64,000 nt of DNA from Kordia aestuariivivens (lineage in GTDB: Bacteria; Bacteroidota; Bacteroidia; Flavobacteriales; Flavobacteriaceae): contig NZ_JACGWS010000008.1 of the NCBI RefSeq assembly GCF_014397005.1, positions 62,001 to 126,000 on the forward strand, written 5' to 3'. The notes under the pieces were generated by a model. That model did no database searches. It had not been told where the DNA came from and saw nothing but the letters and a program-made list of their open reading frames with translations. Shown here one piece after another: positions 8,992 through 18,432 of this stretch. Position 1 is the stretch's first letter, and each line of letters starts with the position of its first letter. Both the position numbers and the translations under genes were made by a program.

Positions 8992-9417
8992 CTATTTTTC
9001 ATTTTTAATAACCGTAATCGGCGTTTTTTCAACGCCAGCATAAAAAACGATAATTTCCGCAGGTTCATTGCTTTCGTTTTTTCCGTAATGCCATTTATTT
9101 ACTAACTCTACAATGGGTTCGCCAGCTTTCAGATATAAAGTATCATTGGTTTCACTAATTACGGTGAGTTCACCTTTTATTAAAACGCCTGCGTTAATTA
9201 CAGGATGTTTATGTCGTTTCAATTCGGTTTTTGGTGGAATTACAATTTTTAAAATCGTGATTTCAGGAGTGCCTTCTGGATAGTTTGGAAGCGAATCACC
9301 ATTCCAACTTTTAGTGGTTTTGACTAAGGTAGTTACTTCTGTTTTTGTGCTATTATTTGAGTTGCAAGCAATGAGTAGTATTGCGCTAAGCGAACATAAA
9401 GTCAATAGTTTTTTCAT
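8992..9417 (-). CDS. Cupin-domain lipoprotein
   Basis: 141-aa exported protein with a lipobox ending in LLIACNS (lipidated Cys18). The body is a cupin barrel: motif 1 is seen as LKRHKHPVINAGVLIKGEL (His ligands near residues 65-75) and motif 2 as LKAGEPIVELVNKWHYGKN. Cupins bind a metal or small molecule; whether this one is catalytic is unclear. A single-gene unit on the minus strand, convergent with the ECF operon. Confidence 0.85.
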   Translation of the reverse strand: MKKLLTLCSLSAILLIACNSNNSTKTEVTTLVKTTKSWNGDSLPNYPEGTPEITILKIVIPPKTELKRHKHPVINAGVLIKGELTVISETNDTLYLKAGEPIVELVNKWHYGKNESNEPAEIIVFYAGVEKTPITVIKNEK

Positions 9418-9460
9418 GGGTATTCATTAGTATTTCCAGTTTCGTATGATGCATTGAATT

Positions 9461-9494
9461 CAAAGATCAAGCATTTTTCTTATATATGCCAAAA
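9461..9494 (-). promoter_or_regulatory. Candidate promoter of the cupin lipoprotein gene
   Basis: On the minus strand TTTTG (9494-9490) is followed after 21 bases by GATCTTTG (9468-9461), one base from the Bacteroidota -7 consensus TAnnTTTG. It is about 45 bp upstream of the start codon. Confidence 0.3.
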
Positions 9495-9537
9495 TCTGTG
9501 TGCAAAAGGAATTTGTACTATAATTGTGTTGAGGAGT

Positions 9538-10329
9538 TTACTTCTGAATGGTTTCAATCGATGTTTTAATTCCTTTGATAAGAGAAGAACTAAATCCTTG
9601 ATGTTCCATTTCGTTGAGTCCAGCAATCGTACAACCTTTTGGAGTCGTTACTTTATCAATTTCTTCTTCCGGATGATTTCCGTTTTGAAGTAATAATTCA
9701 CTCGCACCTTTTACGGTTTGCGAAGCAATTTTTGTAGCGGTTTTTGCATCAAATCCAATTTCTATTCCACCTTGAATCATCGCTCTGATAAAACGCAAAG
9801 CATACGCAATTCCACACGCGCCTAAAACGGTTGCTGCATCCATGAGACTTTCGTCAATCTCAATAGTTTCGCCTAGTGCGTCAAAGATAAATTTGGTTTT
9901 TGCAATGTTTTCTGCGGAAGCATTTTTAGAAGCCAAACACGTCATTGATTCACCAATAGCTGCTGCCGTATTTGGCATAGCGCGTACAATTTGAATAGTT
10001 GGAGCTAAAGACTTTGTGAATTGTTCAATAGAGAAATCGCTAATCACAGAAATCACCAAATGATCTGGTGTTATGTGTGAAGTAAGTTGTTTTAAAACAG
10101 CTTCAATTCGATACGGTTTTAATGCGAAAATCAAGATTTTAGCTTCTTTTACGGCTAATACATTGTCAGAAGTTGTCTGTACATTTTCAGCTTTTAAATC
10201 GGCTAAAAGTTCAACTTTTGTACGTGTAACGTAAATCTGCTCAGGATTGTAGTTTTGTTTCAATAATCCTTGCGCAATTGATTTTCCTAAATTTCCGCCA
10301 CCAATAATGGCAATCGTATCTTGATTCAT
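9538..10329 (-). CDS. proC: Pyrroline-5-carboxylate reductase
   Basis: NAD(P)H-dependent reduction of 1-pyrroline-5-carboxylate to proline, last step of proline synthesis, cytoplasmic (263 aa). The Rossmann motif IAIIGGGNLGKSIAQGL is at the N-terminus, RAMPNTAAAIGESMT is the conserved central stretch, and the C-terminal dimerisation region carries the ProC signature around KVTTPKGCTIAGLNEME. I start at MNQDTIAIIGGG (10329); a longer in-frame start would add eight residues inside the preceding gene. Its ATG is one base after the stop of the KASIII-like gene, so the two are co-transcribed even though their functions look unrelated. Confidence 0.95.
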   Translation of the reverse strand: MNQDTIAIIGGGNLGKSIAQGLLKQNYNPEQIYVTRTKVELLADLKAENVQTTSDNVLAVKEAKILIFALKPYRIEAVLKQLTSHITPDHLVISVISDFSIEQFTKSLAPTIQIVRAMPNTAAAIGESMTCLASKNASAENIAKTKFIFDALGETIEIDESLMDAATVLGACGIAYALRFIRAMIQGGIEIGFDAKTATKIASQTVKGASELLLQNGNHPEEEIDKVTTPKGCTIAGLNEMEHQGFSSSLIKGIKTSIETIQK

Positions 10330-10330
10330 G

Positions 10331-11389
10331 TTAATATTTATAGACAATGGCATTAATGTTCATTCCAGCACCAACGCTCGCGAACATAATAATGTCTCCT
10401 TTTTGAATTTCTTGATTTTCTACTTTTCCTTTGATGACCATGTCAAATAAGGTTGGGATTGTGGCAACAGAACTGTTACCTAAATTATGAATCGTCATTG
10501 GCATTACTCCTTCAGGAACTTCCTTATCGTATAATTTATAAAAACGTTCTACAATGGCTTCATCCATCTTTTCATTTGCTTGATGAATGAATATTTTCTT
10601 TAAATCTTGAATTGCTACACCACTTTTATCCAAACATACTTTCATTGCCATTGGTACGTGTGTCAACGCAAACTCATATATTTTACGCCCGTACATTTTA
10701 ATGTAACGTGTGTCTTCTGATAACTCCTGATTGTAAGATTTTCCAAAGAATAAAAAATGCGCTTCGTCATAGGAATACGTAGCGGTTTCGTGCGAAATGA
10801 TTCCGCTGTCAGAATCCGTAACTTCAATAACTGTGGCACCAGCACCATCAGAATAAATCATGGAATCTCGGTCGTGTTTATCAATCACTCTTGAAAGTGT
10901 TTCAGAACCTATGATTAAACACTTTTTAGCCATACCAGCTTTGATAAATGCGTATCCTTGGATTACGCCTTCTAGCCAACCTGGGCAACCAAAAACAACA
11001 TCATACGCTACACATTTTGGGTTTTTGATTCGCAAGCTGTGCTTTACTCTACTTGCTAAACTTGGTACGGCATCACTTTGAATTGCACCTTTTTTAACAT
11101 CACCGAAATTTTGTGCAAAGATGATGTAATCCAATTCTTCTGGATCAATATTGGCATCTGCAATGGCTTTTTCAGCTGCAAAAAAACCTAAGTCTGATGA
11201 ACTGTGATGCGCTTCTGCATATCTGCGTTCGTCAATTCCAGTAATGGATTGAAACTTTTTTATAATAATATCCGTATTATGTTTAATAGGACTTCCGTCA
11301 GCATTTAAGAATTCGTGCTGATGAAAATCTTCATTCGTTTCAACACCAGAGGGAATATAGCATCCTGTCCCAGTTATTTTGACATTCAT
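10331..11389 (-). CDS. 3-oxoacyl-ACP synthase III (KASIII/FabH-like)
   Basis: Thiolase-fold condensing enzyme (352 aa). The catalytic triad is visible: Cys135 in VFGCPGW, His269 in FIHQAN and Asn305 in HNLGNSS. It is longer than the housekeeping FabH (about 315-330 aa), has an N-terminal insertion around FLNADGSPIKHNTD and lacks a nearby acpP or plsX. I therefore read it as an accessory KASIII that may prime a branched or specialised fatty-acid or polyene pathway rather than the main FabH. That is inference. Operon with proC. Confidence 0.85.
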   Translation of the reverse strand: MNVKITGTGCYIPSGVETNEDFHQHEFLNADGSPIKHNTDIIIKKFQSITGIDERRYAEAHHSSSDLGFFAAEKAIADANIDPEELDYIIFAQNFGDVKKGAIQSDAVPSLASRVKHSLRIKNPKCVAYDVVFGCPGWLEGVIQGYAFIKAGMAKKCLIIGSETLSRVIDKHDRDSMIYSDGAGATVIEVTDSDSGIISHETATYSYDEAHFLFFGKSYNQELSEDTRYIKMYGRKIYEFALTHVPMAMKVCLDKSGVAIQDLKKIFIHQANEKMDEAIVERFYKLYDKEVPEGVMPMTIHNLGNSSVATIPTLFDMVIKGKVENQEIQKGDIIMFASVGAGMNINAIVYKY

Positions 11390-11571
11390 ACCAATATCAG
11401 TTTTTAAGATTTAAGACAACTAAATTAATCATTATAAAGGTTGATTATTTCAGTTGCGAAGTGGAAATTATAATTTTTGCGGATAATGCACTCAAATGTT
11501 AAGGTTTTAGAGAATATTCAAAATAAAACCTTAAAAAATGATAATAGTTCAATGAAAAATAGAAACAAATT

Positions 11572-11600
11572 AAAAAAAGGAGCATTCTTTTGAACGCTCC
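11572..11600 (-). terminator. Intrinsic terminator after gcvP
   Basis: Read on the minus strand: a 9-bp stem GGAGCGTTC/GAATGCTCC (with one G-U pair), a four-base loop and a run of seven T. It lies just beyond the gcvP stop codon. Confidence 0.85.
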
Positions 11601-11610
11601 TTACTTGTTT

Positions 11611-14457
11611 TTATGCTTCTTCGTATGCCTCAATTGGCGCACATGTACAGATTAAGTTTCGATCTCCGTAAGCATCATCAACTCTTCGAACTGATGGCCA
11701 GAATTTATTTTCTGAAACATACGGCAATGGAAATGCTGCTTTTTGACGTGAATATGGAAGCTTCCATTCGTCAGTCGTTAACATGTCTAATGTATGTGGA
11801 GCGTTTTTTAATACGTTGTTGGTGTCGCTTGCGTCAGCTTCTGAAATTTCTCCATAAATAGCTAATAACGCATCACAGAAAGTATCTAATTCTGATAAGC
11901 TTTCACTTTCCGTTGGTTCAATCATCACCGTTCCTGCAACTGGAAATGATACTGTTGGCGCGTGAAAACCGTAGTCCATCAAGCGTTTTGCAATATCAGT
12001 TACTTCAATACCATGTTGTTTAAAAGGTCTGCAATCAATAATCATTTCATGCGCACATCTTCCGCGCTCATTGGTATATAAAATATTGAATTCGCTTTCC
12101 AATCTTGCTTTGATATAGTTTGCATTCAAGATGGCATATTCCGTAGCTTCTGTTAAACCTCTAGAACCTAACATCGCAATGTATCCGTAAGAGATTAAAC
12201 AAACTAAAGCACTTCCCCAAGGTGCAGAAGAAATCGCTGTAATAGCTTTTTCTCCACCTGTTTTAATAACTGGATTGCTAGGTAAGAAAGGAGTTAAATG
12301 TGCCGCAACACAAATAGGTCCAACACCAGGTCCACCGCCACCATGTGGAATGGCAAATGTTTTGTGTAAATTTAAGTGACAAACATCAGCACCAATTGTA
12401 GCCGGATTTGTTAATCCAACTTGCGCATTCATGTTTGCACCATCCATATATACTTGTCCGCCATTATCGTGGATAATTTTGGTAATGTCTTTAATGGTAG
12501 CTTCAAAAACTCCGTGTGTTGATGGATAGGTAACCATCAATGCAGCTAAATTATCTTTGTGTAACAAAGCTTTTTCGCGTAAATCGGCTACATCAATATT
12601 TCCATCTTCGGTCGTTTTAGTAACCACAACTTTCATTCCTGCCATCACTGCACTTGCAGGATTTGTTCCGTGTGCAGAAGCAGGAATTAAACAGATGTTT
12701 CTGTGTGTATCACCATTTGATTCATGAAATGCTCTAATGACCATTAATCCGGCAAATTCTCCTTGCGCTCCAGAGTTTGGTTGCAATGAAGTTCCAGCGA
12801 ATCCAGTAATCACATTTAATTGATGTTCTAATTCTTTTAATAAGATTTGATAACCTTCTGCTTGATCCACAGGAACAAAAGGATGAATATTATTCCATTG
12901 AGCTGAACTTAACGATAACATTTCTGCTGCAGCGTTTAACTTCATAGTACATGAACCTAACGCAATCATAGAATGGTTTAAGGATAAATCTTTACGCTCT
13001 AATTTTTTGATATAACGCATCATTTCTGTTTCAGAATGATAGCTATTGAAAACCGCTTCTTCCATGAATGTAGTTTTTCTAACTACCGATGGCAATAATT
13101 TTGAAGCGTTCGTTTGTTCAATTTTGATAGTTTCTTTTTCAATTGCAGCAGCAAAAATAAACGCAATGTCATTTAGATCGCGATCCGTAGTTGCTTCGTT
13201 GATAGAAATACCAATAGTATCTTCATCAATGTATAAAAAGTTGACCTCGTTTTGCTCTGCGATTTCTCTAACAGTTGCAGCATTTGCTTTGACAACAATG
13301 GTATCGAAGAAAGCTGTATTTGTTTGTTGAAAGCCTAATTTTTCAAGTGTATTTGATAAGTCAACTGCTTTTGAATGTACTTTATTCGCAATGTATTTCA
13401 AGCCATTTGGTCCGTGATATACTGCGTACATTCCTGCCATAACTGCTAGTAATACTTGCGCAGTACAGATGTTTGAAGTTGCTTTGTCTCTTTTGATGTG
13501 TTGCTCGCGCGTTTGTAACGCCATACGTAATGCACGATTACCATCTGTATCTTTCGTAACACCAATGATACGCCCTGGAATGTGACGTTTATATTCTTCT
13601 TTAGTTGCAAAAAATCCAGCGTGTGGACCTCCATATCCTAATGGAATTCCAAAACGTTGTGTCGTTCCAACCACTACATCAACACCAAAATTCCCTGGTG
13701 ATTCTAACACAACTAAACTTAAAATATCTGCTGCGACAGCAACTTTAATTTCGTTTGCGTTTGCTTTTTCTGTGAATGCACGGTAATCAAAAACTTGTCC
13801 GTGTTTCCCTGGATATTGTAATAAAGCACCAAAGTAATCCGTTGAGAAATCAAAGGTTTCATGATTTCCAAAAACCAATTCAATTTCAAGTGGAATGGCT
13901 CTCGTTTTTAGTAAAGAAATTGTTTGTGGTAACACTTCATTAGATACAAAGAATTTTAAAACATTATTCTTTTTTTGTGCTCTTGATCGAACAGAAAATA
14001 ACATTCCCATTGCTTCAGCCGCAGCGGTACTTTCATCTAATAGAGAAGCGTTTGCCAATTCCATACCTGTAAGTTGTGTAACTACAGTTTGGAAATTTAA
14101 TAATGCTTCCAATCTTCCTTGTGCAATTTCAGCTTGGTAAGGCGTGTATGCAGTATACCAACCCGGATTTTCAAAAATATTACGTTGTATAACGGCTGGC
14201 GTTACAGGTTCGTGATACCCCAATCCAATATACGTTTTGAATATTTTATTATGACCTGCTAAATGTTGCATGTGCGATAAAAACTCATTTTCGCTCAGTC
14301 CTGCTGGAAGATCTAATGGTTCTCTTAAACGAATTTCATCTGGAATAGTTTCGTCAATAAGTTGTTCTAATGAATCAACTCCGATGGTTTGTAACATTTG
14401 AGGAACATCTTTTGCACGTGTTCCGTTATGTCTTAATGAAAAAGAATCAGTTTTCAT
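11611..14457 (-). CDS. gcvP: Glycine dehydrogenase (decarboxylating), P protein
   Basis: PLP-dependent P protein of the glycine cleavage system (948 aa), which decarboxylates glycine and passes the aminomethyl group to lipoyl-GcvH. This is the single-chain form with both halves fused, the usual length for the family. The PLP lysine is in LNLHKTFAIPHGGGGPG around residue 698, and the conserved stretches LGSCTMKLNAAAEM and PNSGAQGEFAGL precede it. No gcvT or gcvH is adjacent, so the system is dispersed. It has its own terminator downstream and a candidate -7 box upstream. Confidence 0.97.
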   Translation of the reverse strand: MKTDSFSLRHNGTRAKDVPQMLQTIGVDSLEQLIDETIPDEIRLREPLDLPAGLSENEFLSHMQHLAGHNKIFKTYIGLGYHEPVTPAVIQRNIFENPGWYTAYTPYQAEIAQGRLEALLNFQTVVTQLTGMELANASLLDESTAAAEAMGMLFSVRSRAQKKNNVLKFFVSNEVLPQTISLLKTRAIPLEIELVFGNHETFDFSTDYFGALLQYPGKHGQVFDYRAFTEKANANEIKVAVAADILSLVVLESPGNFGVDVVVGTTQRFGIPLGYGGPHAGFFATKEEYKRHIPGRIIGVTKDTDGNRALRMALQTREQHIKRDKATSNICTAQVLLAVMAGMYAVYHGPNGLKYIANKVHSKAVDLSNTLEKLGFQQTNTAFFDTIVVKANAATVREIAEQNEVNFLYIDEDTIGISINEATTDRDLNDIAFIFAAAIEKETIKIEQTNASKLLPSVVRKTTFMEEAVFNSYHSETEMMRYIKKLERKDLSLNHSMIALGSCTMKLNAAAEMLSLSSAQWNNIHPFVPVDQAEGYQILLKELEHQLNVITGFAGTSLQPNSGAQGEFAGLMVIRAFHESNGDTHRNICLIPASAHGTNPASAVMAGMKVVVTKTTEDGNIDVADLREKALLHKDNLAALMVTYPSTHGVFEATIKDITKIIHDNGGQVYMDGANMNAQVGLTNPATIGADVCHLNLHKTFAIPHGGGGPGVGPICVAAHLTPFLPSNPVIKTGGEKAITAISSAPWGSALVCLISYGYIAMLGSRGLTEATEYAILNANYIKARLESEFNILYTNERGRCAHEMIIDCRPFKQHGIEVTDIAKRLMDYGFHAPTVSFPVAGTVMIEPTESESLSELDTFCDALLAIYGEISEADASDTNNVLKNAPHTLDMLTTDEWKLPYSRQKAAFPLPYVSENKFWPSVRRVDDAYGDRNLICTCAPIEAYEEA

Positions 14458-14498
14458 CGGCTATAATTTTGTCTTTTTTATAGTTGTGTTTATGGCTG

Positions 14499-14506
14499 CA
14501 AAAGTA
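14499..14506 (-). promoter_or_regulatory. -7 box of the gcvP promoter
   Basis: TACTTTTG on the minus strand matches the Bacteroidota TAnnTTTG element exactly, 42 bp before the gcvP ATG. No clear TTG lies at the -33 position. Confidence 0.45.
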
Positions 14507-14605
14507 CAACTAAAAAATTACATTTTATTAACTTTACAAAGTGCTACACAAGGAAAGTTTTTAACGAAAAAGGTGGGTTATGAACAGTTTGGCTATTTTT
14601 GCGTA

Positions 14606-15424
14606 ATGAATGTTTTAAAGAAACTTTTCAATTTTTATTTAGATAGTAGTATTCATATAGGATTGAGCGTGTATTCGCTAACTTATAGTACGCTGTTGTT
14701 GTTTGGGTTACCGTATGATGAAGCTGTTTTATATTTTACATTTTATGGCACAATTGTGACCTATAATTTTATAAAATATGGGAGTTCGGCAAAGCAATAT
14801 TTTTTTGTGACTTCAAAATATAAAAAAAGAATTCAGTTGTTTAGTTTTTTATGTTTTGTGTTGGCAGTATTTTATGCGTATCAAATGCAAGTCAAAACAC
14901 TATTGTTCGCTATTGGATTTAGTGTGTTATCTTCTTTATATATTATTCCATTTTTACCAAACAGGAAAAATTTTAGAACACTTTTAGGATTTAAAATTTC
15001 AATTGTGGCTTTGTGTTGGACAGGCGTTACGGTATTGTTGCCTATTGTAAATGCAGATTTACCAATTGCAGAAACGAAAGTTGTGTTCACCTGTTTGCAA
15101 CGTTTTCTATTAGTATTAATTTTGATGATTCCTTTTGAAATTAGCGATTTGTCGTATGATGCAGAAGGTTTAGGTACTTTGCCACAACGTTTGGGAATTT
15201 CGCGAACAAAGTTACTCGCTTTTGTGTGGATTTTACTTTTTATAGGATTTGACTATTTGATTCGACAAGAAATGTCAAAAGAATTTTTTATCACGCTTGG
15301 ATTGAGTTTCGGATTGGCTTTCGTGATTTGGAAATCGGGCATAAAAAAATCGAAATACTTCACTTCTTTTTGGGTGGAAAGTATTCCGATTGTATGGTTG
15401 CTGTTATTGCTACTTATACGCTAG
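14606..15424 (+). CDS. UbiA-like integral membrane protein
   Basis: 272-aa protein with about eight or nine hydrophobic helices. A conserved acidic stretch FEISDLSYDAEGLGTLPQRLG matches the second Asp-rich motif of UbiA prenyltransferases. The first Asp-rich motif is not obvious: the expected place reads TYNFIKYG, with Asn but no second Asp. It could be a divergent prenyltransferase or a non-catalytic relative. I use the ATG at 14606 (MNVLKKLFNFYLD) because upstream in-frame starts would reach into the gcvP promoter and add unconserved sequence. Its stop overlaps the stop of the opposite-strand gene at the palindrome CTAG. Confidence 0.7.
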   Translation: MNVLKKLFNFYLDSSIHIGLSVYSLTYSTLLLFGLPYDEAVLYFTFYGTIVTYNFIKYGSSAKQYFFVTSKYKKRIQLFSFLCFVLAVFYAYQMQVKTLLFAIGFSVLSSLYIIPFLPNRKNFRTLLGFKISIVALCWTGVTVLLPIVNADLPIAETKVVFTCLQRFLLVLILMIPFEISDLSYDAEGLGTLPQRLGISRTKLLAFVWILLFIGFDYLIRQEMSKEFFITLGLSFGLAFVIWKSGIKKSKYFTSFWVESIPIVWLLLLLLIR

Positions 15425-15678
15425 TATTTACTCATTTCTTCTTGTAGCTTGCGTTGCATTTCTTCTTTTTTATCTTTTTCGATCGCTTCAATTTTCGATT
15501 TTCGGATAAGTTTTGTCAACTTATTATTTCCGCTAGAATATCCTCTTGTAATGTGACACCAAGACAATCTTACGTTTAGTTTTATCTTCTCCCAAAGTGT
15601 TGCTTCTCCATATTGCGACTTGTCGCAGATATGTTTTGCTTCCTCACAGGAAATGAAAAATTTATTTTTTGTACTCAT
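15421..15678 (-). CDS. Small cytoplasmic protein downstream of an ECF sigma gene
   Basis: 85-aa protein with an N-terminal SCEEAKHICDKSQYGEA motif followed by WEKIKLNVRLSWCHIT and a charged coiled tail. This pattern (Cys, His-x-x-Cys and a later Cys-His) is common in short flavobacterial proteins encoded just after ECF sigma factors and resembles a reduced zinc-type anti-sigma domain. It is co-transcribed with the sigma gene ten bases upstream. The anti-sigma role is inferred; no membrane segment is visible. Confidence 0.75.
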   Translation of the reverse strand: MSTKNKFFISCEEAKHICDKSQYGEATLWEKIKLNVRLSWCHITRGYSSGNNKLTKLIRKSKIEAIEKDKKEEMQRKLQEEMSKY

Positions 15679-15688
15679 TTACTTAATT

Positions 15689-16243
15689 TTAATACCAATT
15701 CTTTTCGAGACATCCAGAAAGCGCAGTTCTCGCCCTATGAATAATAACCCAAAGGTTAGACGCGGTTATATTTAGTTCATTACAAATTGTTTCGGTGTCG
15801 TATCCTAAAATGGTTTTCATTTTAAAAATAGTCGCTTGTTTTTCAGGAAGTTTGTCCAAACAATCTTCTATGGCAAGCCCGAGTTCTTCATTTTGTATTT
15901 GGTCTTCAGCATTTTTTTCATAGCCGTCGGCAACGCGTTCTTCTAGCCAATCTCCTTCAGATTCTGTGTCGGAATTGTAATTGATTCTAACTTCGGCTTG
16001 GCCTTTTTTAGAATTTATTTTACGATAGTGATCAATGATTTTACGTTTCAATATAGAGATGAGCCATGTACGTTCAGACGCTTCTCCTTTGAAATTTGCC
16101 ATTGATTTTAATCCTGCAAAAAAAGTCTCTTGGACTAAATCTTGCGCAGTCTCTCTATCTTTTACCCTAACAATTGTGTAATTGAAGAGATAATCCGCAT
16201 AGAGGGAAATCCAGGTATTCGGATCTAGTTGATTATTTGGCAT
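15689..16243 (-). CDS. ECF-type RNA polymerase sigma factor (second)
   Basis: 184-aa ECF sigma factor. Region 2 covers about residues 10-80 (WISLYADYLFNYTIVRVKD, AQDLVQETFFAGLKSM, RTWLISILKRKIIDHYRK), an acidic linker follows (DTESEGDWLEERVADGYEKNAEDQ) and region 4 is at 115-175 (LPEKQATIFKMKTILGYDTETICNEL, SNLWVIIHRAR). It differs clearly from the ECF factor at 8064, which lacks such an acidic linker. Paired with a small Cys/His protein downstream instead of membrane proteins. Confidence 0.93.
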   Translation of the reverse strand: MPNNQLDPNTWISLYADYLFNYTIVRVKDRETAQDLVQETFFAGLKSMANFKGEASERTWLISILKRKIIDHYRKINSKKGQAEVRINYNSDTESEGDWLEERVADGYEKNAEDQIQNEELGLAIEDCLDKLPEKQATIFKMKTILGYDTETICNELNITASNLWVIIHRARTALSGCLEKNWY

Positions 16244-16319
16244 TTGCGAGCTAATTATTTCTTCAAAAATAAACGATAATTGTTGAAATAAAAAATAATT
16301 ACTCAGTTAGAAAAATCCT

Positions 16320-16784
16320 TCAATCTTTTAATGCCAAAAATTCTGCTTTTTGTTTGATGTGTTTGTTTCGTTCGAAGAGAAATTTTGTGAGGTATGATTT
16401 TAAAATAAAGTAGTTGAAAAGCTTTCCGAAAATACTGTATGGAACTTCATATTTAAAAATGTCAATCATTTCCGTAACACCATCAGCTTCTTTAAAAATA
16501 TGTTCGTGATGGAGACTCTTAAAAACACCTTTCGTCATTTCATCTACAAAATAAGTTGGCGATTCAAAGGCAGTAATAAGACTTGTATGTGTTAAGTAGA
16601 AACCAAAATGTTTTGCGCGCCATGTAACCGTTTCTCCTAAGCTTATTTTACCAGAAGTTACACCTGCAATTGCTTTTTCGCGCGAGTTCTTGGTAGAAGC
16701 TTCATGTTCCGAAATATCTCTGGAAAGGTCAAAAACCGTCAGAATTGGCGCTTTTATGTGGGTTGATAGCTTGATTGTGGTCAT
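16320..16784 (-). CDS. SRPBCC-family protein
   Basis: 154-aa START/SRPBCC-fold protein, the family often annotated as cell division inhibitor-like. The N-terminal strand KLSTHIKAPILTVFDLSRDIS and the central TWRAKHFGFYLTHTSLI and MTKGVFKSLHHEH stretches fit the helix-grip fold, which binds hydrophobic ligands. Last gene of the operon that begins with the GbsR-type regulator. In other bacteria this subtype travels with TIGR01777 epimerases and DUF2071 proteins, as here. The ligand is unknown. Confidence 0.85.
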   Translation of the reverse strand: MTTIKLSTHIKAPILTVFDLSRDISEHEASTKNSREKAIAGVTSGKISLGETVTWRAKHFGFYLTHTSLITAFESPTYFVDEMTKGVFKSLHHEHIFKEADGVTEMIDIFKYEVPYSIFGKLFNYFILKSYLTKFLFERNKHIKQKAEFLALKD

Positions 16785-16790
16785 GTGGAA

Positions 16791-17507
16791 TTAAAATTTC
16801 GTCAATGATTTTTTCGGTTCAACCGTGATTTTAGAACCTTCCATTAAAAATACGGAATATGGTTTTGTGTTTGTTAAATGTGCAAACTTTTCTCCGTAAT
16901 TCAATTCAAAATCTAAGTTTAATTTGTAATCATCTGCTTTATAATATAACCATTTTGGATGTGTCACTTCGTACTCAAACGTTTTAGAATTGCTGTATTT
17001 GGTGTAGCCAAAATAATGTTCTGAGATGAATTCTATTTCTGAATTTTCAGGAAATGGCACAGGATTATTTTTTGTGGTTACTGCAATTGATTGCGTTTGT
17101 TGTTTGTTTTTCCAAGCATAAGAAATAGCAACAGTTTCGGACGTAATATTCCATTCGTGCGACATTGGACGCGTGATGTAATGTTCATGATACACTGTGT
17201 TTGCAACAAAACTCAACAAACGTTTCGGGACAATTTCTTGAATAAAAACGGCACCTCTTTTCCAAACTCCATTTTCTTCTCGCTTCACATAAAATCGTAA
17301 ATTGACTTCTTCAAACGTATGTAAAGCGGGCATTTTACAGCCTAAAACTTTGGTGTTTTTAAACATAAATCCAATCACACTCACAAAACATTTTCCGTCA
17401 TAACTATCTAGAAAAGTTCCTTTTGGCACATATTCTTGTAATATTTCAGGAGCAACCGTGTAATTTATAAAGACTAATTTTCGCCATTCGGCAGTTAAAA
17501 AACTCAT
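16791..17507 (-). CDS. DUF2071 (YqjF-like) protein
   Basis: 238-aa protein with the DUF2071 pattern: N-terminal AEWRKLVFINYTVAPEILQEYVPKGT, SYDGKCFVSVIGFMFKNTKVLG, and NLRFYVKREENGVWKRGAVFIQE. The family is acetoacetate-decarboxylase-like in fold and has no agreed function. It sits between the SRPBCC gene (six bases) and the epimerase gene (ten bases). Its repeated co-occurrence with these two families suggests one pathway, probably lipid or pigment related. That is inference. Confidence 0.88.
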   Translation of the reverse strand: MSFLTAEWRKLVFINYTVAPEILQEYVPKGTFLDSYDGKCFVSVIGFMFKNTKVLGCKMPALHTFEEVNLRFYVKREENGVWKRGAVFIQEIVPKRLLSFVANTVYHEHYITRPMSHEWNITSETVAISYAWKNKQQTQSIAVTTKNNPVPFPENSEIEFISEHYFGYTKYSNSKTFEYEVTHPKWLYYKADDYKLNLDFELNYGEKFAHLTNTKPYSVFLMEGSKITVEPKKSLTKF

Positions 17508-17517
17508 GATTTTTTTG

Positions 17518-18432
17518 TTATCTGTTTATAATTTCGTGAATCGCTTTTTCCACGGTTGGATATTGAAATTGAAATCCAGCAGCGACTAATTTTTCTGGAA
17601 TGACAAACCTGCTTTTTAAGATGAGTTCTGCTTCTGTGCCAATGAATCGTGCGCCGAATCGAAGTAACCATTTCGGTTGAAATATTCCAACGGAGATTTT
17701 TAAAACCTTACGCAACGTTTTCATGAATTCTTTATTCGGAATCGGATTTGGCGAAGTTACATTGAACGTTCCCAATTTATTTTTTTCTAATAGGAATTCA
17801 ACAACGCGACAGAAATCGTGTTCGTGAATCCAACTTACTTTTTGATTTCCATTTCCTTGCGTTCCGCCCAAACCAAGTTTTGTTAAACTTTTTAATGGAA
17901 CAAAAGCACCGCCATTTTTCCCTAATACAATAGAAGTTCGCAATACAATTTTAAAGGTTTTTGGGGTTTGCATGTCATGAAATGCTTTTTCCCAAGATTT
18001 CGCAACATTCATAGAAAAATCGTCACCAATACTTCCAGTTGCTTCGGTCATTTTTGTATCAAGCGAATGCTTATAAATCGTTGCCGTAGACGAATTCATC
18101 CAAACTTTTGGCGGAACTGCGCATGCCTGAATTGCTTTACCTAATACTTCCGTAGATTGTACTCTGGAGTTTAAAATTTCAGTTTTATTTTTTTCGTTGT
18201 AACGACAATCGACCGATTTCCCTGTAAGATTGATCAACACATCAACACCTTCTAATTCCATGATCCAAATGTCGAGCGTTTTTGCGTCCCATTCTACATA
18301 GCGCAACGCATCATTTCCCGTTTCCTTGTTGCTTCTTGATAAGATTACAATTTCATAATTCTTCGGAAGAAAATATTCAATTAACGCTTTTCCTAAAAAA
18401 CCGCTTCCGCCTGCAATGACCATTTTTTTCAT
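17518..18432 (-). CDS. TIGR01777 family NAD(P)-dependent epimerase
   Basis: 304-aa extended short-chain dehydrogenase of the YfcH/TIGR01777 type. The Rossmann motif MVIAGGSGFLGKALIEYF is at the N-terminus, followed by LINLTGKSVDCRYNEKNK, the family signature, and a C-terminal DUF1731-like part (FQPKWLLRFGARFIGTEAELILKS). Cytoplasmic and NAD(P)-binding; substrate unknown. Its ATG overlaps the stop of the upstream gene by four bases, so translation is coupled. Confidence 0.92.
   Translation of the reverse strand: MKKMVIAGGSGFLGKALIEYFLPKNYEIVILSRSNKETGNDALRYVEWDAKTLDIWIMELEGVDVLINLTGKSVDCRYNEKNKTEILNSRVQSTEVLGKAIQACAVPPKVWMNSSTATIYKHSLDTKMTEATGSIGDDFSMNVAKSWEKAFHDMQTPKTFKIVLRTSIVLGKNGGAFVPLKSLTKLGLGGTQGNGNQKVSWIHEHDFCRVVEFLLEKNKLGTFNVTSPNPIPNKEFMKTLRKVLKISVGIFQPKWLLRFGARFIGTEAELILKSRFVIPEKLVAAGFQFQYPTVEKAIHEIINR

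Noticed and set aside
11613-14140. Plus-strand open frames across gcvP
   Set aside because: Shadows of a fully conserved gcvP on the other strand.
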